From Balanoglossus misakiensis (lineage: Eukaryota > Hemichordata), in the NCBI GenBank assembly GCA_040954595.2, contig CM082589.2:5084001-5148000 (forward strand): 64,000 nt of DNA, in the 5' to 3' direction. Made by a program: the position numbers and the translations under genes. The notes beneath the pieces are model-generated. The model saw only the letters and a program-made list of their open reading frames with translations. It was not told the DNA's origin and did no database searches. Shown piece by piece: positions 23,607-37,328 of the stretch. The number at the start of each line of letters is the position of its first letter. Position 1 is the first letter of the stretch.

Positions 23607-26600
23607 AATTGAATTTATGTTCATTATAAAATTGTATTTTCAATATAGAATGTATTTATAATTTTTTAATTAAAAAAATTATTGCATGTCAAAGTCTGAT
23701 TTTCTGTTTCTGTCTAGTTTCTCATGAATTGCGAAACAGTCTCTGAAAAAAAATCACCAGTAATTTGAAATATTTGACGCATCAACTTCCAGATATTTGA
23801 TACTGCCGTGCAGTGGCTTGTACACTTGAATAGGGTTATTTAGTAAATTGAATAACTAAGAGTGAGAAAATCAATATTCCTCCCATTGGTGTGTTTGCTA
23901 GGCTGACAAAAGCTGCATTGTGACAATATTTGGCTTTTGTAATTTCAGATAGCGGTTTAATTGGTGTTGCCTTTCATATGAATATTGATTCTAATATAGA
24001 TGCACCAGAAGGGGCCAGGTGTTGTCATGGTTACAGGCATGCCTTTAGAATAGAGGTCAAGTCGGAGGTCGCACTACTGGTGTGTGTCTGTTATGAACAA
24101 AGACGGCTGGTTTACTGTGGTAGGCCTCCTCAATACCGGTACACTTTGTGCGTTTCTCACATTTTCAAGGCTTTGACAGACAAATTTGACAGTGTATGGT
24201 TATGTATAGAGCTTTGTGTACTGGATAATTACTCAAGGACAAGACACATTCAGTGCACAGTCATTTGTATCGAGAGTTTGTCGTATGTACTATGTCATCG
24301 ACGTAATGGATCTGGAGCAGGTAAAATTAACCACTTTTCCTGTTATAAATTTTTTATTGCATTGCTACGTTGGTGACTCTGTGAGATTGTTAGGTTCTTT
24401 TGTGTCAGCACGAAATCTGTACTAAAAAGAGCAAGCCGTAGGAGGTTCGACATTGACATTGATATTTTATCATCATAAATAACAAAGTTAAATTAGACAT
24501 TCATGAGAAAAGACATGTGAACAAATGTTTGTAATACTTGAAATGCAAACGAAAAAAATAGCTTCTATTTTGTTGAGTTTATCTCTGCTTGTTAATTTTT
24601 TAAATACCACTTCCAGTCTAGGATTAGACATGTATCTTTTACGTGCTTATAACCTATCTCGCATGTTACTTGTGTTTTCAATAAGATATCCTTGATATCC
24701 ACAAAATGTCAGTTGTCTGTCAGTGTTCTGCATCGATCAATAACTCCAACTCTACCGGTATGTCACGAGTATTGATGTTTCTGATGTGTAATGTCATGAC
24801 CTGTGTGTAGTCTGTTGTCTTTGCGGGCTGTGTCAAAGATTCAGTGAGATGTCGATGGCAAGACATACAGACAAATTGAAAAGACAGATGAGCCACTTGA
24901 CATGCACAGTAGGCAAATATGTCAAGATATAACCGCACTAGTATACTGTACACAGGAAAAAAATTTGTGACGAGAAATTTTCGCACCATCAACAGAGGTG
25001 ACTATTTCGTCATGATTAATTTTCTTGTTCTTTTATTTCACTCTCTGTATCATGTAAGTGAAGGCTGAATATTATTTATTTGAGGCCTGCTAATGCTTGT
25101 CTTATCAATATCTAGTTAGAGTTTGATTTTGTGATGTCTGCGCATTAATGGCAGTGGTTATCATTGTTCACACAGTAAGATGCTTTCCATTCCAATCAGT
25201 TCTATTCATCTGAGCGATGAGTGTGTCATAGCCATTCTGCCGACCGTGTGTGTCTGATTCACTTTTTGTCTTCAGCTTCACTTTAGTGCTGTTGTATTCA
25301 CTGAAAATGCCATCTCTGCTGGAATTAGATGTGGCTTCAATTGTCTGAGTGAGGGTTAATTGTGTGGGAATAGTTCACCCATTAGCGTTAACATCCAAGC
25401 CCTTGGAATTAATGAACCGTAAGAAAACTCATCAGCATTGACCACCATTGGTTTTGTCATTACATGAAGATTATTGAAGGACTGGTATATTCAATATTTC
25501 ATTTTTGTGAGTCAACTATAAAATTCACTTGTGTTTCTGTCTGCGGGTACCAATTTTAGATTTTGAAGTACTTGCTGACTTATATGTGGCAAATTAAACC
25601 CACTGCTGTACGCCCCACGTCATATCTCTGTTTTTATCACCACAGCCCGATCTATCATCTGTACTTACTCCTAGTGAGTTCAATCAGACTGGAACATTTC
25701 ACCTGCAGAAATCCATTAAGATAGAACATACCTGTCCTCACAGACCAATCTCTTGATAATTGAAAATTTTTATGCTGCATTCCTTGGGCAGAGTGATTTT
25801 ATGTTGGCCTCAGGTTTCGTGTGTGGCCTGTAAAAACAAACGGGGAATTGAAAATTTTCTGATAGAGTCATCGCGTTCTGAATGTCAAATCTTGCACAAT
25901 TCACTTTTATATTGGGTCTCGCATGTATTCACGTTTGCATGCATGATGTCATAACATTTTCTCGGAAAATACTTCACAATGTAAGAATTGTGAGGGAGTA
26001 ATTAAGATTCGTCTATGGAAAAAGGAAAATAAAAATAATTATCTTCGTTCAAGTTCTATCAGCATCGTGAATTTAAATTAAAGTGTCGTGTTTTAATTCC
26101 TCCCAAATTCATCTTCAAGACATGTTATTTACTGGGTTGACGTCTCATCCATTATGCTTCAAATATTTGCCTGCTCCAGTCCACAGATAATGCACTACCA
26201 ACACCTGTCAGTTATGAGTGATTTCTTTAACGTCGTGAACTCTTGCTCTCTTTCAGAATTGAAGTCATCCTAAGCAAAGAAGAGACTTCAAAGGAGTGAC
26301 TGCACGGAAAATTGAACTGACACTACTCCTGAATAAATAAATGAAGATTATTTTCTGAAAACGGCGACCGTGCGTGACTGAAGTTTAAATGATGAGGAAG
26401 AATCTGTAAGGTCTGGTTGGTTGGGTCCAATATTCTACATTTTACTTTTGCCCTGTAGAACATTGCTTTTGCACGCGATCACTGTACTGAAATATCAAGA
26501 TACGGGGAATTGAAATTTTCCAGTTGAACGGTTAGCGCGATCCTGTTGCCATGGGGACTGCAGAATAAAGCAGGTGTTGGGAGTACATGGGTCAGTCTTT

Positions 26601-27024
26601 GTAGAGTGGCCACAGTGAGGAGAGAGAGTGAAGGTCAACAGAGGTCACAGTTTGGCGTCGTCTTGAGAAGGGACACATACAAGAAACTGGAACTGCAGAG
26701 CTATAATGATTTTTCAGACAAGACTCGTCATGAAAGCAGTGCTGGCGATGCAGTCGCGTTTGTGACATCAGTATGTGAAACGGCATGTGGTGGTGGCTTA
26801 TCGCAATCAACAGCAGTTCCGCATTCGCTCAATCAATACCGTGCAGTAAAATTCTTCAGATCGCTAACAGAATTTACATACTTATTCACTGAACTCGTGG
26901 TAATTACCAACTGCTTCTCAGTTTCCTAAACCTGAATTTGCTGATTTCATTCGCCTCGCTGAGAAACTCGACCTTGTGGCAAGGTCATTTTTTACCTCAA
27001 TCCGCATCAGTTGTGATAGAAGCC

Positions 27025-30000
27025 ATGAAATTCCAGGGTGATTTGCATATATGCAAATTCAGCGCAGTCGTTGTGCTGGCAACTGTGTTTTCATTGGTTG
27101 GACCTGCTCGCACACAGTACATGAATCTTGACACTGACGAAGGTGACATTGACAGAGAAGGAACACTCGCAGGAGATATTCAAAACTGGGCAACTCTTAT
27201 ACAGAACTACATATTACAGGTATAGTTAGACAAAATAAATTTAATTTGTTTACAAATAGCAAATGTTCATAATATTCATACATGTGATGATAATGTGTAT
27301 TATTGTCTGATGATTGATTTAAATGTCCATTCACAATACAATTATTTGTCTACTCTTTGCAAATATGCCTAAAATAAAACAAAAAACAAATACCACATTT
27401 AATGAAAGTGAATTACAATTATTGCTTGCTCAATACACAGAAAAGATCTGTGGAATTTTTGTTAAAATCACCAAAATCTTAAAACCAGATTTTTACTTCC
27501 AGCTTGCTAGTGATGGCCTTAAGACATCTCACATGCAGAGTTTCTATGACCAAGCCAATTATACCATGGAGACGAAAGATGGAACCGACACCGTACAGAG
27601 GGTCAAAAACAGTCTGAAAAATTACTTTTCAAAGAAAGAACAGGCAGCGCGGGTTAGTAGCAATGATTGATTTACAAATGAAAAATGATTGAATCCATGA
27701 AAGACCATTGGAAAGGATTCATTGGTTGACAAAAATTCATATATTGCAGCATTCTATTGGACAGTCCGTTTTACTGATTGCAACTATTTTGTTGGTGTTT
27801 AATAGCGCATAGCTGATGCAGTGGTACAGTTCTATGATGACAACTACAGGAAAAATGAAGAAGTCACGTATCAGAGACTGCAAGACTTGCCACTACACAT
27901 CTACAGAGACTCAGACATCCCAAATAGACTGCCTGTACCACTATCATTCAGTCCGTAAGTTTGTTAAGAAAATTAGTGATATATGATATATGTAAAAATC
28001 ACGAAAATGATAGCATTTAATATTTTAAGTCTAATTTAATAAAACATGAACCACAATACCACAATGTTCATGACATAATAATAAAAATAAACTCCTTTTT
28101 TAAAACCATCTTCATAAAAGTACTGTCCTAATAACAGGGTGAGAGGCCAGTATAACGAGAAAATATATCCTGTCGAGTTACAGTCAATTAGGTTTAAGTA
28201 TTCCGCTGTATACTAGACATATTGGTTTGCCATAAACTTTGATGAGCTGCCAAGATTACTATGCAGGGATCGTATGCAGCGTCCCAAGTGCAGTATAAAT
28301 TCTTATCTGGGTCATTAGTGCAAGATCATTTCGCAGGATACTATTGCGATAAAGAATTTGAATGCAGCAGGATTTGCAAACCTTTCCTGCATTTCTTAAT
28401 TGTAGCACCTTAGATACAATTCTCTCGGATCTTAATGACAGTAAACATCAAAACTTATTTACTTGTGAATTACAAATTGATTCAGAATTACTTGTTTCTG
28501 TTCAGTTACTTCAAACAGAACGTGAACTACTATAACAGTGTTGTCAAGATATCTGATGAAGTTCCCAGAGACAGTAACACTACAATCAACACTGTTTTGT
28601 ACACCTATGGCTTGGATGAAGTCTTCCGAAACAACACAGCGCAGGATAAGCTACTGAGGTCTGTCTGTCTGTCTGTTGTGACCAGCTATCATTAACATAT
28701 TCAGAGACTGACAAAAAGACAATGTCCTGAAGTTATTGCAAAATATTTTGCAGATGGCAGTATTTTGGATCCAAAGACGGCATACTAAGAATGTACCCTG
28801 GTCGTGAATGGGACACCAATTTTGCTGGTTTTTACAACGACTATGATCCGAGAGTTCGACCCTGGTACATTGCTGCTACAAGCGGTCCCAAAGATGTTGT
28901 CATCATCCTGGACTGCAGGTAATTGTCGTTGTCGAAATTTGTGTCCTACAAAGGAGGGGGGGGGGAAACATCTTTGTTACTTGTTCTTGTCCAGAAAACA
29001 TAATATAGGGTTAACCTGATCTCTGCTACAAACATGGTTGGTGTTTATTCTCATTGTCTTCAGCCTGTGTTTAGTGAATTGGTATTTCTCTTTTCCAGTA
29101 ATTTACTTTTTATTTCACAGTCATTCGATGGCTGGCCGAAAATTTGATATTGGAAAGGCTGTTGTCAAGACGATACTGAACACGTTAACCAAACAAGACT
29201 ATGTGAATGTCATCTGTGCCCGAGCCAGTCACTGGGATGAAGTTGGAAAGTAAGGAAGTCCTCTATTCAGTCAGTCAGTCAGTAAATCAATCAATCAATC
29301 AGTCAACCAAAAAAGGGAAGAATGAGAGTTAAGAGAAGAAAGAGAGAAAGGAAAAAAGGAGACATAAAGAGAAAAGAAGGGAAGAAGAAAAATGCACATT
29401 TCTTACACGAAACCATGGTGATGAATATGTGTATATGATGTTGTATTTCAGATGGCACTTCTTCTCAACGGATATACTGAGTTGCCAAGACAACAGATTA
29501 GTCCCAGCATCCACTGCACACAGGAAAGACTTGAAAGAGAAACTGGAAAATCTGAAATCAGGCGGAACCAGTGAATTACAGTAAGTTCACTTGGAGGATG
29601 TCACCTGGATTCATTTTTATAGTAAATGGGATGTGATCACATGAGGTAATGATGAGTGATTTCATCAACACGCCATTTTCACCGTGTGTGAAATTCTGTC
29701 TTGCTCCAGGAAAGCCTTTGACAGGGCCTTTGAACTGTTGTCCAGTGAAACCAGGACCGGCTGTCAATCATTCATTATCGTAGTAACCGATGGCAAAGAC
29801 ACCGATGGTGAACCTGTCAGGTGTGGACCAGGTAAAGATTACCAGGGCTTTATTTTCAAAATTCTTTCACAAAATTGGCACATCACAATCTCTGCACAGA
29901 TTCATTGAACATCGGTAAAATATATTTTAATTATTTGAATATTGGCACTGCACATTAAATAGTCATGAAATCATAGCATCTGTGAAATTTCTGTTATACA

Positions 30001-33000
30001 CACACAAAAATCGGTTTACATGCATCAGTGACTTTTCAGTTATTCGGACTTGATCAGCACCAACTAGATCATGATGTCCTTGTTTTTTTTTTCTCAGGAT
30101 ATTACACCCGAAGTGGTTACGTGCCTGGTCCCATATGTAAGTACACCTGGTCTAAAGTCTGGAACCAAGTCAAGGAATTAAATGAAAAATTTAACAACAG
30201 GGTGAGTTCTGTAAGATCTTGACATCTCATATCTCACTGGGTTAATGTAGCCCAAGAAATAGCGTAATGTCTCAGTCTAGTACATTGATAGCTGAACCCA
30301 GACATGATATATATATTCAATATTTTGTACATGTATGCTGTCATCCAACAGGCCCGTATTTTTAGTTACTTGACCATCGACAACGGAGAGGAATTTCCGG
30401 GCCGACTGGCGTGCGACAACCGAGGCAGCATGAAGAAACTATTGAGTGGTAACAACTTGATCTCGCAGATGAATAATTACTTTGAGTTTCTCTCTTCCAA
30501 CACTGAGGGCACTAGTGGCCTGTGGACATCTCCGTACCTGGACGCCTGGGGGCTTGGCTTGATGGTCACCATAGCGATACCTGCTGTCAGCAGAATAACA
30601 AACAAGTGAGTTGACTGTGAAAAGTCTCTGACCGACCAAATAAAGTGTATCTTGGTTTGTGGGTTTCAATTTTACTCATAATGCTATGTAACCCTGTACT
30701 GCACTGTAATGACATTCATTGGCAATAAAATTAACAGGTTCTCCCTCCCCTCCCCCCTCCCCCAGGGTTATCGGAGTGGCAGGAATCGACGCAACTCTTG
30801 AAGAAATTGAAAACTTGATCGTCAATGAACAGTGGGGCAGTGTGTACGCCTTCCTGATCAACAACGAAGGAGAAACCATCTTCCATCCACTGATGAAACC
30901 AAGCAGCAATGTAAGATACTGGGAATGATTTCCAGTTTCACTGAAGTGGTGATTGTTGTAGACTACCATAGAAAAAAAATTATACTGAAGAAGAAATTAT
31001 GTCGTGGGGCAAAAACATTGTTTGTAAATTATGTTACAATGGTGTGCTTAAACACATAGATTAAATTTACTGAAATTTCATGAAAAACAAGAACTGATCA
31101 TTCTGTGTGTTCGCTTAAGGGCAAACAAAAGTTTCATGGACACTTGTAATGAGGGCGCATTTCCCTTATCTCTACAGCTCGTGGACGACCCAATCTTCAT
31201 CCCGATATCTCAACTGGAGCAGAGGGATGGAACGCCCGAGAACTTCACATACGTTGAAGATGCGATGAAGAAGAGTGAAAGTGGATTTCTTAGAATTGAA
31301 AATGCCTACAGAGGCTTGCCAAAGGTGAATGTGAACAGATAATAGTTTGTCAGAGGTTTGAAATACCAAGCTCTAAAATCAAGTATGATTCAATTTATCA
31401 TCTACTAAGTAGATACTTTTACACCCTAGCCGAAGGAATTCCTCTGAGAACACACCTCACAAACACTTTTGTTTTATTCATTTTCCTTTTTCTTCACAGG
31501 GTGACTTTGCAGACGGGGTCAAATTAATCCAACAACCTGCGACGTATTATTATACCGCCCTCAACAACTCTGTCTACAGCTTTGCTTTCAACTTGGGCGA
31601 CTCTGACATGGTAAGACAGCCATAAGTGCCTAGAGCTCATAGACTATATTGTGATGAGCTGTTCACATCTACTGTATACTATTATATTTCGATTACCATT
31701 GACTACCTCATCATTTTGTCTTTTCTCATTTACAGACTTTCAGGCGAACTCACGAACCCGACGACACTTTGAGAAAAAAGTTACCAATCAGCTACTTCAA
31801 TTTGTTGATTGAGTATAACAGTAAATTAGGAAGAGAGATTTTGCCAGGTGAGGTGTCAAGACAACATTGTCCTGTCTGTTTGCATATCTTGTACATTTTA
31901 TGTAGATTTCTTACTGGTAGGATATGCACAATAAGTCATCTGTGTGCAATGGCGCATAATCAAGGCCAAAATTCTGATTCTGATTTTCAAAAGTTATAAA
32001 TATAGGTCTGAAAGTTGAAAATATTGTCTTGAGAGTTGAAAATGTTGGCCCAAGAGTTGAGAATGCGCATCTGAATTTGAGCCTTGGTTACACCCCATAC
32101 TGATACAATATATGCAGACGTGTGCTGTGTAGAAACCAGTACATTCAACAACTGTCCAGACACCCTGAGCTGTTCGGTTTAGACACGTTTTACTGTATTT
32201 TGCATCCAAGTGTGTGTGTGTATATATATACATGTATCCCTATGTCTGATTATTTTGTGTGATTTTTTGGGGTGTTTACTACACAATCGTAGGAGTATAC
32301 GAAGAGTTGGATGTCAAGACTGAAGAGAAGAAATACCCAGGGTTAAGAGTGTCCTACAAGCACAGTTCATTTATGCTCGCACCTAAGTGTTACTGCGATC
32401 CCAACTGGTACCTGTTCGACGAAGATTTGGCCAACAAGACAGTGACTGCTCATTTGTTTATGAATGGCAATGACACTGCCAGAGATTGCACCGAGGGCAG
32501 CGTCTTTGAGAAGAATATTCGGTAAGAGTGGATGAGTGCACCGTGCGTTGTCTTGCTTTTGTGATGTTTTATTTTTAAATCAATGATCTTTTCATGCAAA
32601 AAACAATCAACTTCTTGTGATTTGAGAATAAGGATGAGTGACAGTTGATTTCTTCAATAGCTTGTTGTGCTCATGTTTTTCGGAATGGCAACACTCCACG
32701 TTTTATCGTCTCAAGATAATGTAACAATTCTTTTGGACTAATCCATTGTGGTAGAAGGGAAAATTATCCCACCTACTGCAGCTGACATCTAGATCAGTTG
32801 CCACCTGACTTTACAAGCCATTCAATCAAGAGAAAGTAAACTCAAACCACCATTGTTTATCTTTCATGGTGAGCAGAGCTGATGTTCTGATCACGTCGCA
32901 AATTGAAGAAGTCTGGAAGAGTCGCAAGTTTGAACTGTTGAAGGACGTCAAATGGACCTACATTGGTTTGAGAAGTGGCACTTTCCGCACCTACCCTGGG

Positions 33001-35787
33001 CACAGATCACGGAGAACATATGATCCCACAAAGTAAGTGGTTACGTTGTGGTTTATTTATTCTGATACATTAATACATAAGTATATGGTCACCGCTTTTT
33101 TGCCATATTTTTATACCCACATGTGGTCGAAAAAGGACTTGCCTAAAAAGTGTTTTCACTACCATAGAGTAACATGTTTTCCATATTGTAATTCCAAAAT
33201 GTTTACTATTGTATAGTTTTCTTTTTAAAGAATAGAATGATCAAAAGGTTTAAATGAGATTCGGTGATGTAATACCAGTGACGCTGTCATATTATTTTCC
33301 AGACGCCCGTGGTTTCACCGTACAATGACCAATCCTGACAAGACGGCAATATCCACAGCCTACATGGATGCAGCAGGAGTCGGAAAAATCATCAGCATCT
33401 CGCAGGCCATATTTGAAGGAATGCCAGAGCAGACACGAGAAGAGTGTGATATGGTGAAAGGCAAGAAACCTGGCGGCTGTGTTTGTAATTCCGATGAAGA
33501 CTGCTTTTCAGGTAAAAAGACATCCACCCACGACCTGCAATTTATGACATAATATTATCAGGGGTTTAAACTCAGGTCACGAGATCGCATCGGCAATATT
33601 TGAGAACACTGACAACTAAATGTAGATTGTGACAGTAGTTGGGAAGGATAATATAATGCAATGACAAGCCAGAATGTTGAAAAATCCCTACTTTACTTAG
33701 CTCTAGCGTTCTAGGTGTTCAGTGTTTAGAAACTGAATGTTATCCCACTTGCTTACTCATTTGCATAAACTCATTTGCATTGTCTGCAGGTCTTGATCAA
33801 AATTTTAGAAAAAATGTGGAAAAAGTTGTGAGAGTATTTTTTGAAAGATGACTATGAGTTGACTGTGGCAAGTGTTTGTTTGACACCCTGCAGGGAAATG
33901 TTACATCAGTACGGCACCTGGCTATGATACAGAACTCACCAGGTGTGCCTCTGAGAAAGTGGAGGCAGTCACAGCACTGGACATTCTCTACAACGACTTC
34001 CACGGAAACGTCTACGCAACCATGCAGTCCACCAATGGCGAGAAATCGTGTGGTCTGAAATACACCTGTCCCAGTGGAGAAGAGGGATGCCAAACCAGGT
34101 GATCGTCTCAACTATATTCAAATATCCAAATTATATGTAGATAAACAGGTGGTTATGAAACTGCAGGGTGTTGACAATTGTGTGTGGGCACAGAAATACA
34201 AGACAACATTATTGCATAATTTAGTATAAACATGAAGAACGCAAAGCTAGATAAAAACAAGTCACAAACAACCAAGACAATATTTTTTTCTCTCTCTCTC
34301 TTTTCAGGTGTTATCTTTTTGACAACTTTGCTAACTTGGTGACGGATCCTGAGTTCATCCACGCCAGTGATTTGGATGAGAGGCAATACAAGAGAGTTTC
34401 ATTTGGGAAAAAAGAGGGTGAAATTATGCATGAACTTATCTACAAACACAATTTCTTCGAGAGAAAGGAACAGATTGATTTCCAAGGCTCCTGCAGTGTG
34501 TCACCTTATGCACCAAAGGTAATGATGCCAGTATGAATTATTACAAAACAGTTGAAATTCTTCATATCTTGAATATTTTATACTTTATGCTAGGGTGTCA
34601 TAGTTGTATGTGACCAATTTGTGCATGTGACACAAGGTGAAGGTTCTTACATAAAGGATATATTTTGATATAATATTTTGAACTCTAACCGTAACAGGTG
34701 ACCCTTGAAGGAATCGCCAAGACGCCAGAAGAACTCGATGATTATTTCAGGAATAAGGGACCAATTCCTTCATTTTCTAATAATTTTGGCTGCATTCAGG
34801 ACGTGGTGGGTTACCAAGCCAACAGCTCAGCCCTGGGTAAGTGCAACATCAGAAGAATGTGGAATAAAATAATGTGTTGCACACACAGTGGACATGAGAT
34901 AGTGAAGCTGTAGCATGTGAGCTAAACAACAAACAACAGATGCGAGAATGCGCACTTAGGAATATGTGCATTTTGATAGAAGTTTGACGCACACAGTTTT
35001 GTTAGTGCTGTGGTCCATTTGAAATGCAAGTTTCACCTATTGAGATTCAGTTACATTACGACCATCATATGCAAGGGATCCAGTCTGAAGTTACTGACTT
35101 TTCTCTGTTATATCTCCAGGACCGAGCGGTATGCTGACAGGCAATATCACAGGTCCGTGCAAATCCGGTTTCTATTATCTCACTGCGTTGCCGAAAACCA
35201 ACCTCTTCCTGCTGGTCATCGAGAACTGGAAGAACGAGAGCGAAGGCAACTTTTTTAACTTCAATTGTAGGATTACTAATAGGTGAGAAATAATCAAGAA
35301 CAGACTATTTGGTGATTATAAGATACAGTCAATCCTCTGTATAGTGACTTTCCTAAATTAGCCTTTGTAGACAGGTGACTTTACTGCACACATACATTGC
35401 ACAGGGACTGTGACGAAGTATCCACTATGGACAAATTTCCGCTAGATAGCAGCAACATGTACAGCATAGCAGAAATATAAATCAACTGAATTATATGAAA
35501 CTGTATTAACATATTTTGCAGATTGCATGTTTTTTTCATTTTATCTTCATTGACCATTAATATTTTTATCTTCTCCGCCCAGCATATCAGGCACTGGAGC
35601 TTTCAGAATTATCAACGGAACATGTGCTCACACCGATGAAAAGGGAAGCCTGTTATTGGAGCAGAAATGTCCAGTTATTAAAGACATTGACATAGATTGT
35701 AGCTACGATTCTGCTAGTATTACAGCCATTGACCGCGTCGTGCTCCTGGTGGGCGTTCTGTTTTGTTTGTTGAGCTCTGGAAGGTGA
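27025..35787 (+). CDS. Voltage-gated calcium channel alpha2delta-like protein (VWA + Cache)
   Basis: Twenty-two coding exons join in consistent phases (first 27025-27219, 27503-27652, 27806-27954, 28506-28658, 28754-28918, 29121-29249; last 35583-35787) to 1193 residues, the size of CACNA2D subunits. Order: signal peptide (SAVVVLATVFSLVGPARTQ, about 11-30), VWA N-terminal region, WQYFGSKDGILRMYPG, DPRVRPWYI, VWA domain from about 262 with MIDAS residues DCSHS and TDG, then Cache-type regions (SGLWTSPYLDAWGLGLMV; RPWFHRTMTNPDKTAISTAY), a Cys-rich middle (GGCVCNSDEDCFSGKCY), NxT/NxS sites and a hydrophobic C-terminus (VVLLVGVLFCLL) near the last residue, as in GPI- or tail-anchored alpha2delta. 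Such subunits traffic and modulate Cav channels at the cell surface. CACHD1 shares the fold, but the D-x-S-x-S MIDAS and PWYI fit alpha2delta better. The orthology class is not resolved. Confidence 0.85.
29264..29400. repeat. (CAGT)n/(CAAT)n and purine-rich low-complexity tract
   Basis: Tetranucleotide runs give way to an A/G-only stretch in an intron of the alpha2delta-like gene, between exons 6 and 7. Confidence 0.8.
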
Positions 35788-37328
35788 AAAGGTGCATTCT
35801 GATAAATTTGCTGCTTGATCCTTTCGTGTTTAGAAAGAAGTGTGCATTTTCTGCACGTAGGTGTAAGAAATACTTGCTGTGCATCAAGTGCAAAAAGGCA
35901 AGTGCACACATGTATGCAAGCACACACAAGAAATTACGGATTTCTTTGCATGTGTTACTCTTCTATGTGCAAGAAATGTAATGCTATGCACATATGCAAA
36001 CATACACTTGCACACGCACACATAGGCACCAGTCAAGTTTTAAAAGACATGTTACCCAGCCCAGCCCTTGCCAGACTGCTGGTACAGAAAATTGAAGACA
36101 TGGATATGAACCTTGACCTTGACAATAATGCCCTTGTCAGTTGTAAATATTTAAAATACCAGTTACTTCATTGAGTCAATGCAACTTTCTTCACAGTAGG
36201 GTATATATTTTGTTCTGCGAATCTAATTGTGATTAGGAAATCGAAAATTGAAGCAATAATTGTAAATTTTCACTTAATTTAAAATTTAAAACTCAAGGAA
36301 ACCTTTCCAATAAATTAACTTATCAAATCTGATATAAAATTGTACAGAAATTGTACAAGAATTCTTATATGATAATTATATAATAATAATAAATTAATTA
36401 AATTATTTAATTCAGACATCTCAATAGAGTATAAACCCTTATAAAGATACTTGAGTATAAAACATACTGGTTCAGCTATTGTTTCCTTGTATTGTTTGCT
36501 GCTTTGAGATTATTTGCCCAAATCATGCAAAACAATGCATTTGAGAGTTTTTAGTGTTTAAATTATTTGAACATTCATGAATGCAAATGCATGATAATGT
36601 ACTTATTTCCATATTCACTGTCACTTTGTAATGCTTATCTGTCTTTGTCATATGTTTGATTTGTTAGATGGTACTTAGTACAAATCTGTTGCTTTTATGT
36701 AGGATGGACTTTTACTTAGTATTTATTTCACATTGTGAAGTGTACAATGCCATTTAAAGTATACTGGTATTCAGTTCTAAAACAGTAGTTTTCACTTTTA
36801 TGATGATCTTCACAGAGCATTTTAAATCTATTTTGAGGCATGTTGTGTTCTTACACAAACTTGTATTTAAATGACATTTTTCAAGTTTAAAAACTTTTAT
36901 TTAAATCTGGTCACCTGGTGTATGGTCATAATAAACTATTTACTGTTTGACGACTCTGTTTTTCGCACTGAAAGTGCAACGGCAAGATCGAGGAGATCAC
37001 TTAGTGTAAACTTAGGGAGTACGTATCATATTAGGTCATTTAGGGAGCCCTTTGATTTGTGAATACTGCGCTCGTATGAGAAACGGGTTTACCTAATCCC
37101 ACGTCAACTGAACTAGATTTTCTACATTCAACATGTTGTCACTGCTTCAAAAGGGGAAAATTCAACATTTTCTGATCTAACACCCCTTTGTCGCAGAAAA
37201 CATCTACCATAGTGTCAGTTTTACAAGTCCTTTTAGACAACAACGCTCAAAGTCCGAAGTTTCAGGCTGCATCATTTTGTTACTTCGATATCGACTGCTC
37301 ATCCGAGCACGACCGCCACTCCGATAAG
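35788..37328. other. Alpha2delta-like 3' UTR and spacer to the receptor gene
   Basis: No coding frame is supported. The sequence is AT-rich; AATAAA at 36309-36314 is a likely poly(A) signal of the upstream gene. The last few hundred bases are expected to hold the promoter of the receptor gene, but no TATA box stands out. Confidence 0.45.
36309..36314 (+). terminator. Likely poly(A) signal of the alpha2delta-like gene
   Basis: Canonical AATAAA about 520 bases after the stop; further AATAAA-like sequences follow near 36390, so the exact site is uncertain. Confidence 0.4.

Larger units (their letters stand above)
17487..27024. other. Gene-poor stretch: TDH 3' UTR and upstream region of the alpha2delta-like gene
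   Basis: No coding exon could be supported. AT-rich sequence holds several microsatellites and the second copy of the short palindromic repeat. ATTAAA near 17819 is a possible TDH poly(A) signal. A TATTTAAA near 21914 followed by CAG|GTTAGT at about 22000, with an acceptor CTTTCAG near 26255, could be an untranslated first exon of the downstream gene; this is a guess from motifs. Confidence 0.45.

Noticed and set aside
23347-23643. Minus-strand poly-Ser open frame
   Set aside because: Its core is the (GAT)n microsatellite read as Ser codons; there is no support outside the repeat.
23930-24376. Plus-strand open frame of 148 codons
   Set aside because: No family resemblance and no fitting splice sites; likely chance in AT-rich DNA.
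26546-26929. Plus-strand open frame of 127 codons before the alpha2delta-like gene
   Set aside because: No recognisable protein; the region is better explained as 5' UTR or promoter of the downstream gene, whose signal peptide starts at 27025.
27323-27502. Upstream extension of alpha2delta-like exon 2
   Set aside because: The open frame continues upstream but the sequence is intron-like and a good acceptor at 27501-27502 gives the alignment expected for the family.
31952-32095. Imperfect inverted repeat in an alpha2delta-like intron
   Set aside because: The arms match only partly over about 20 bases and no target duplication is seen, so it is not called a transposon.
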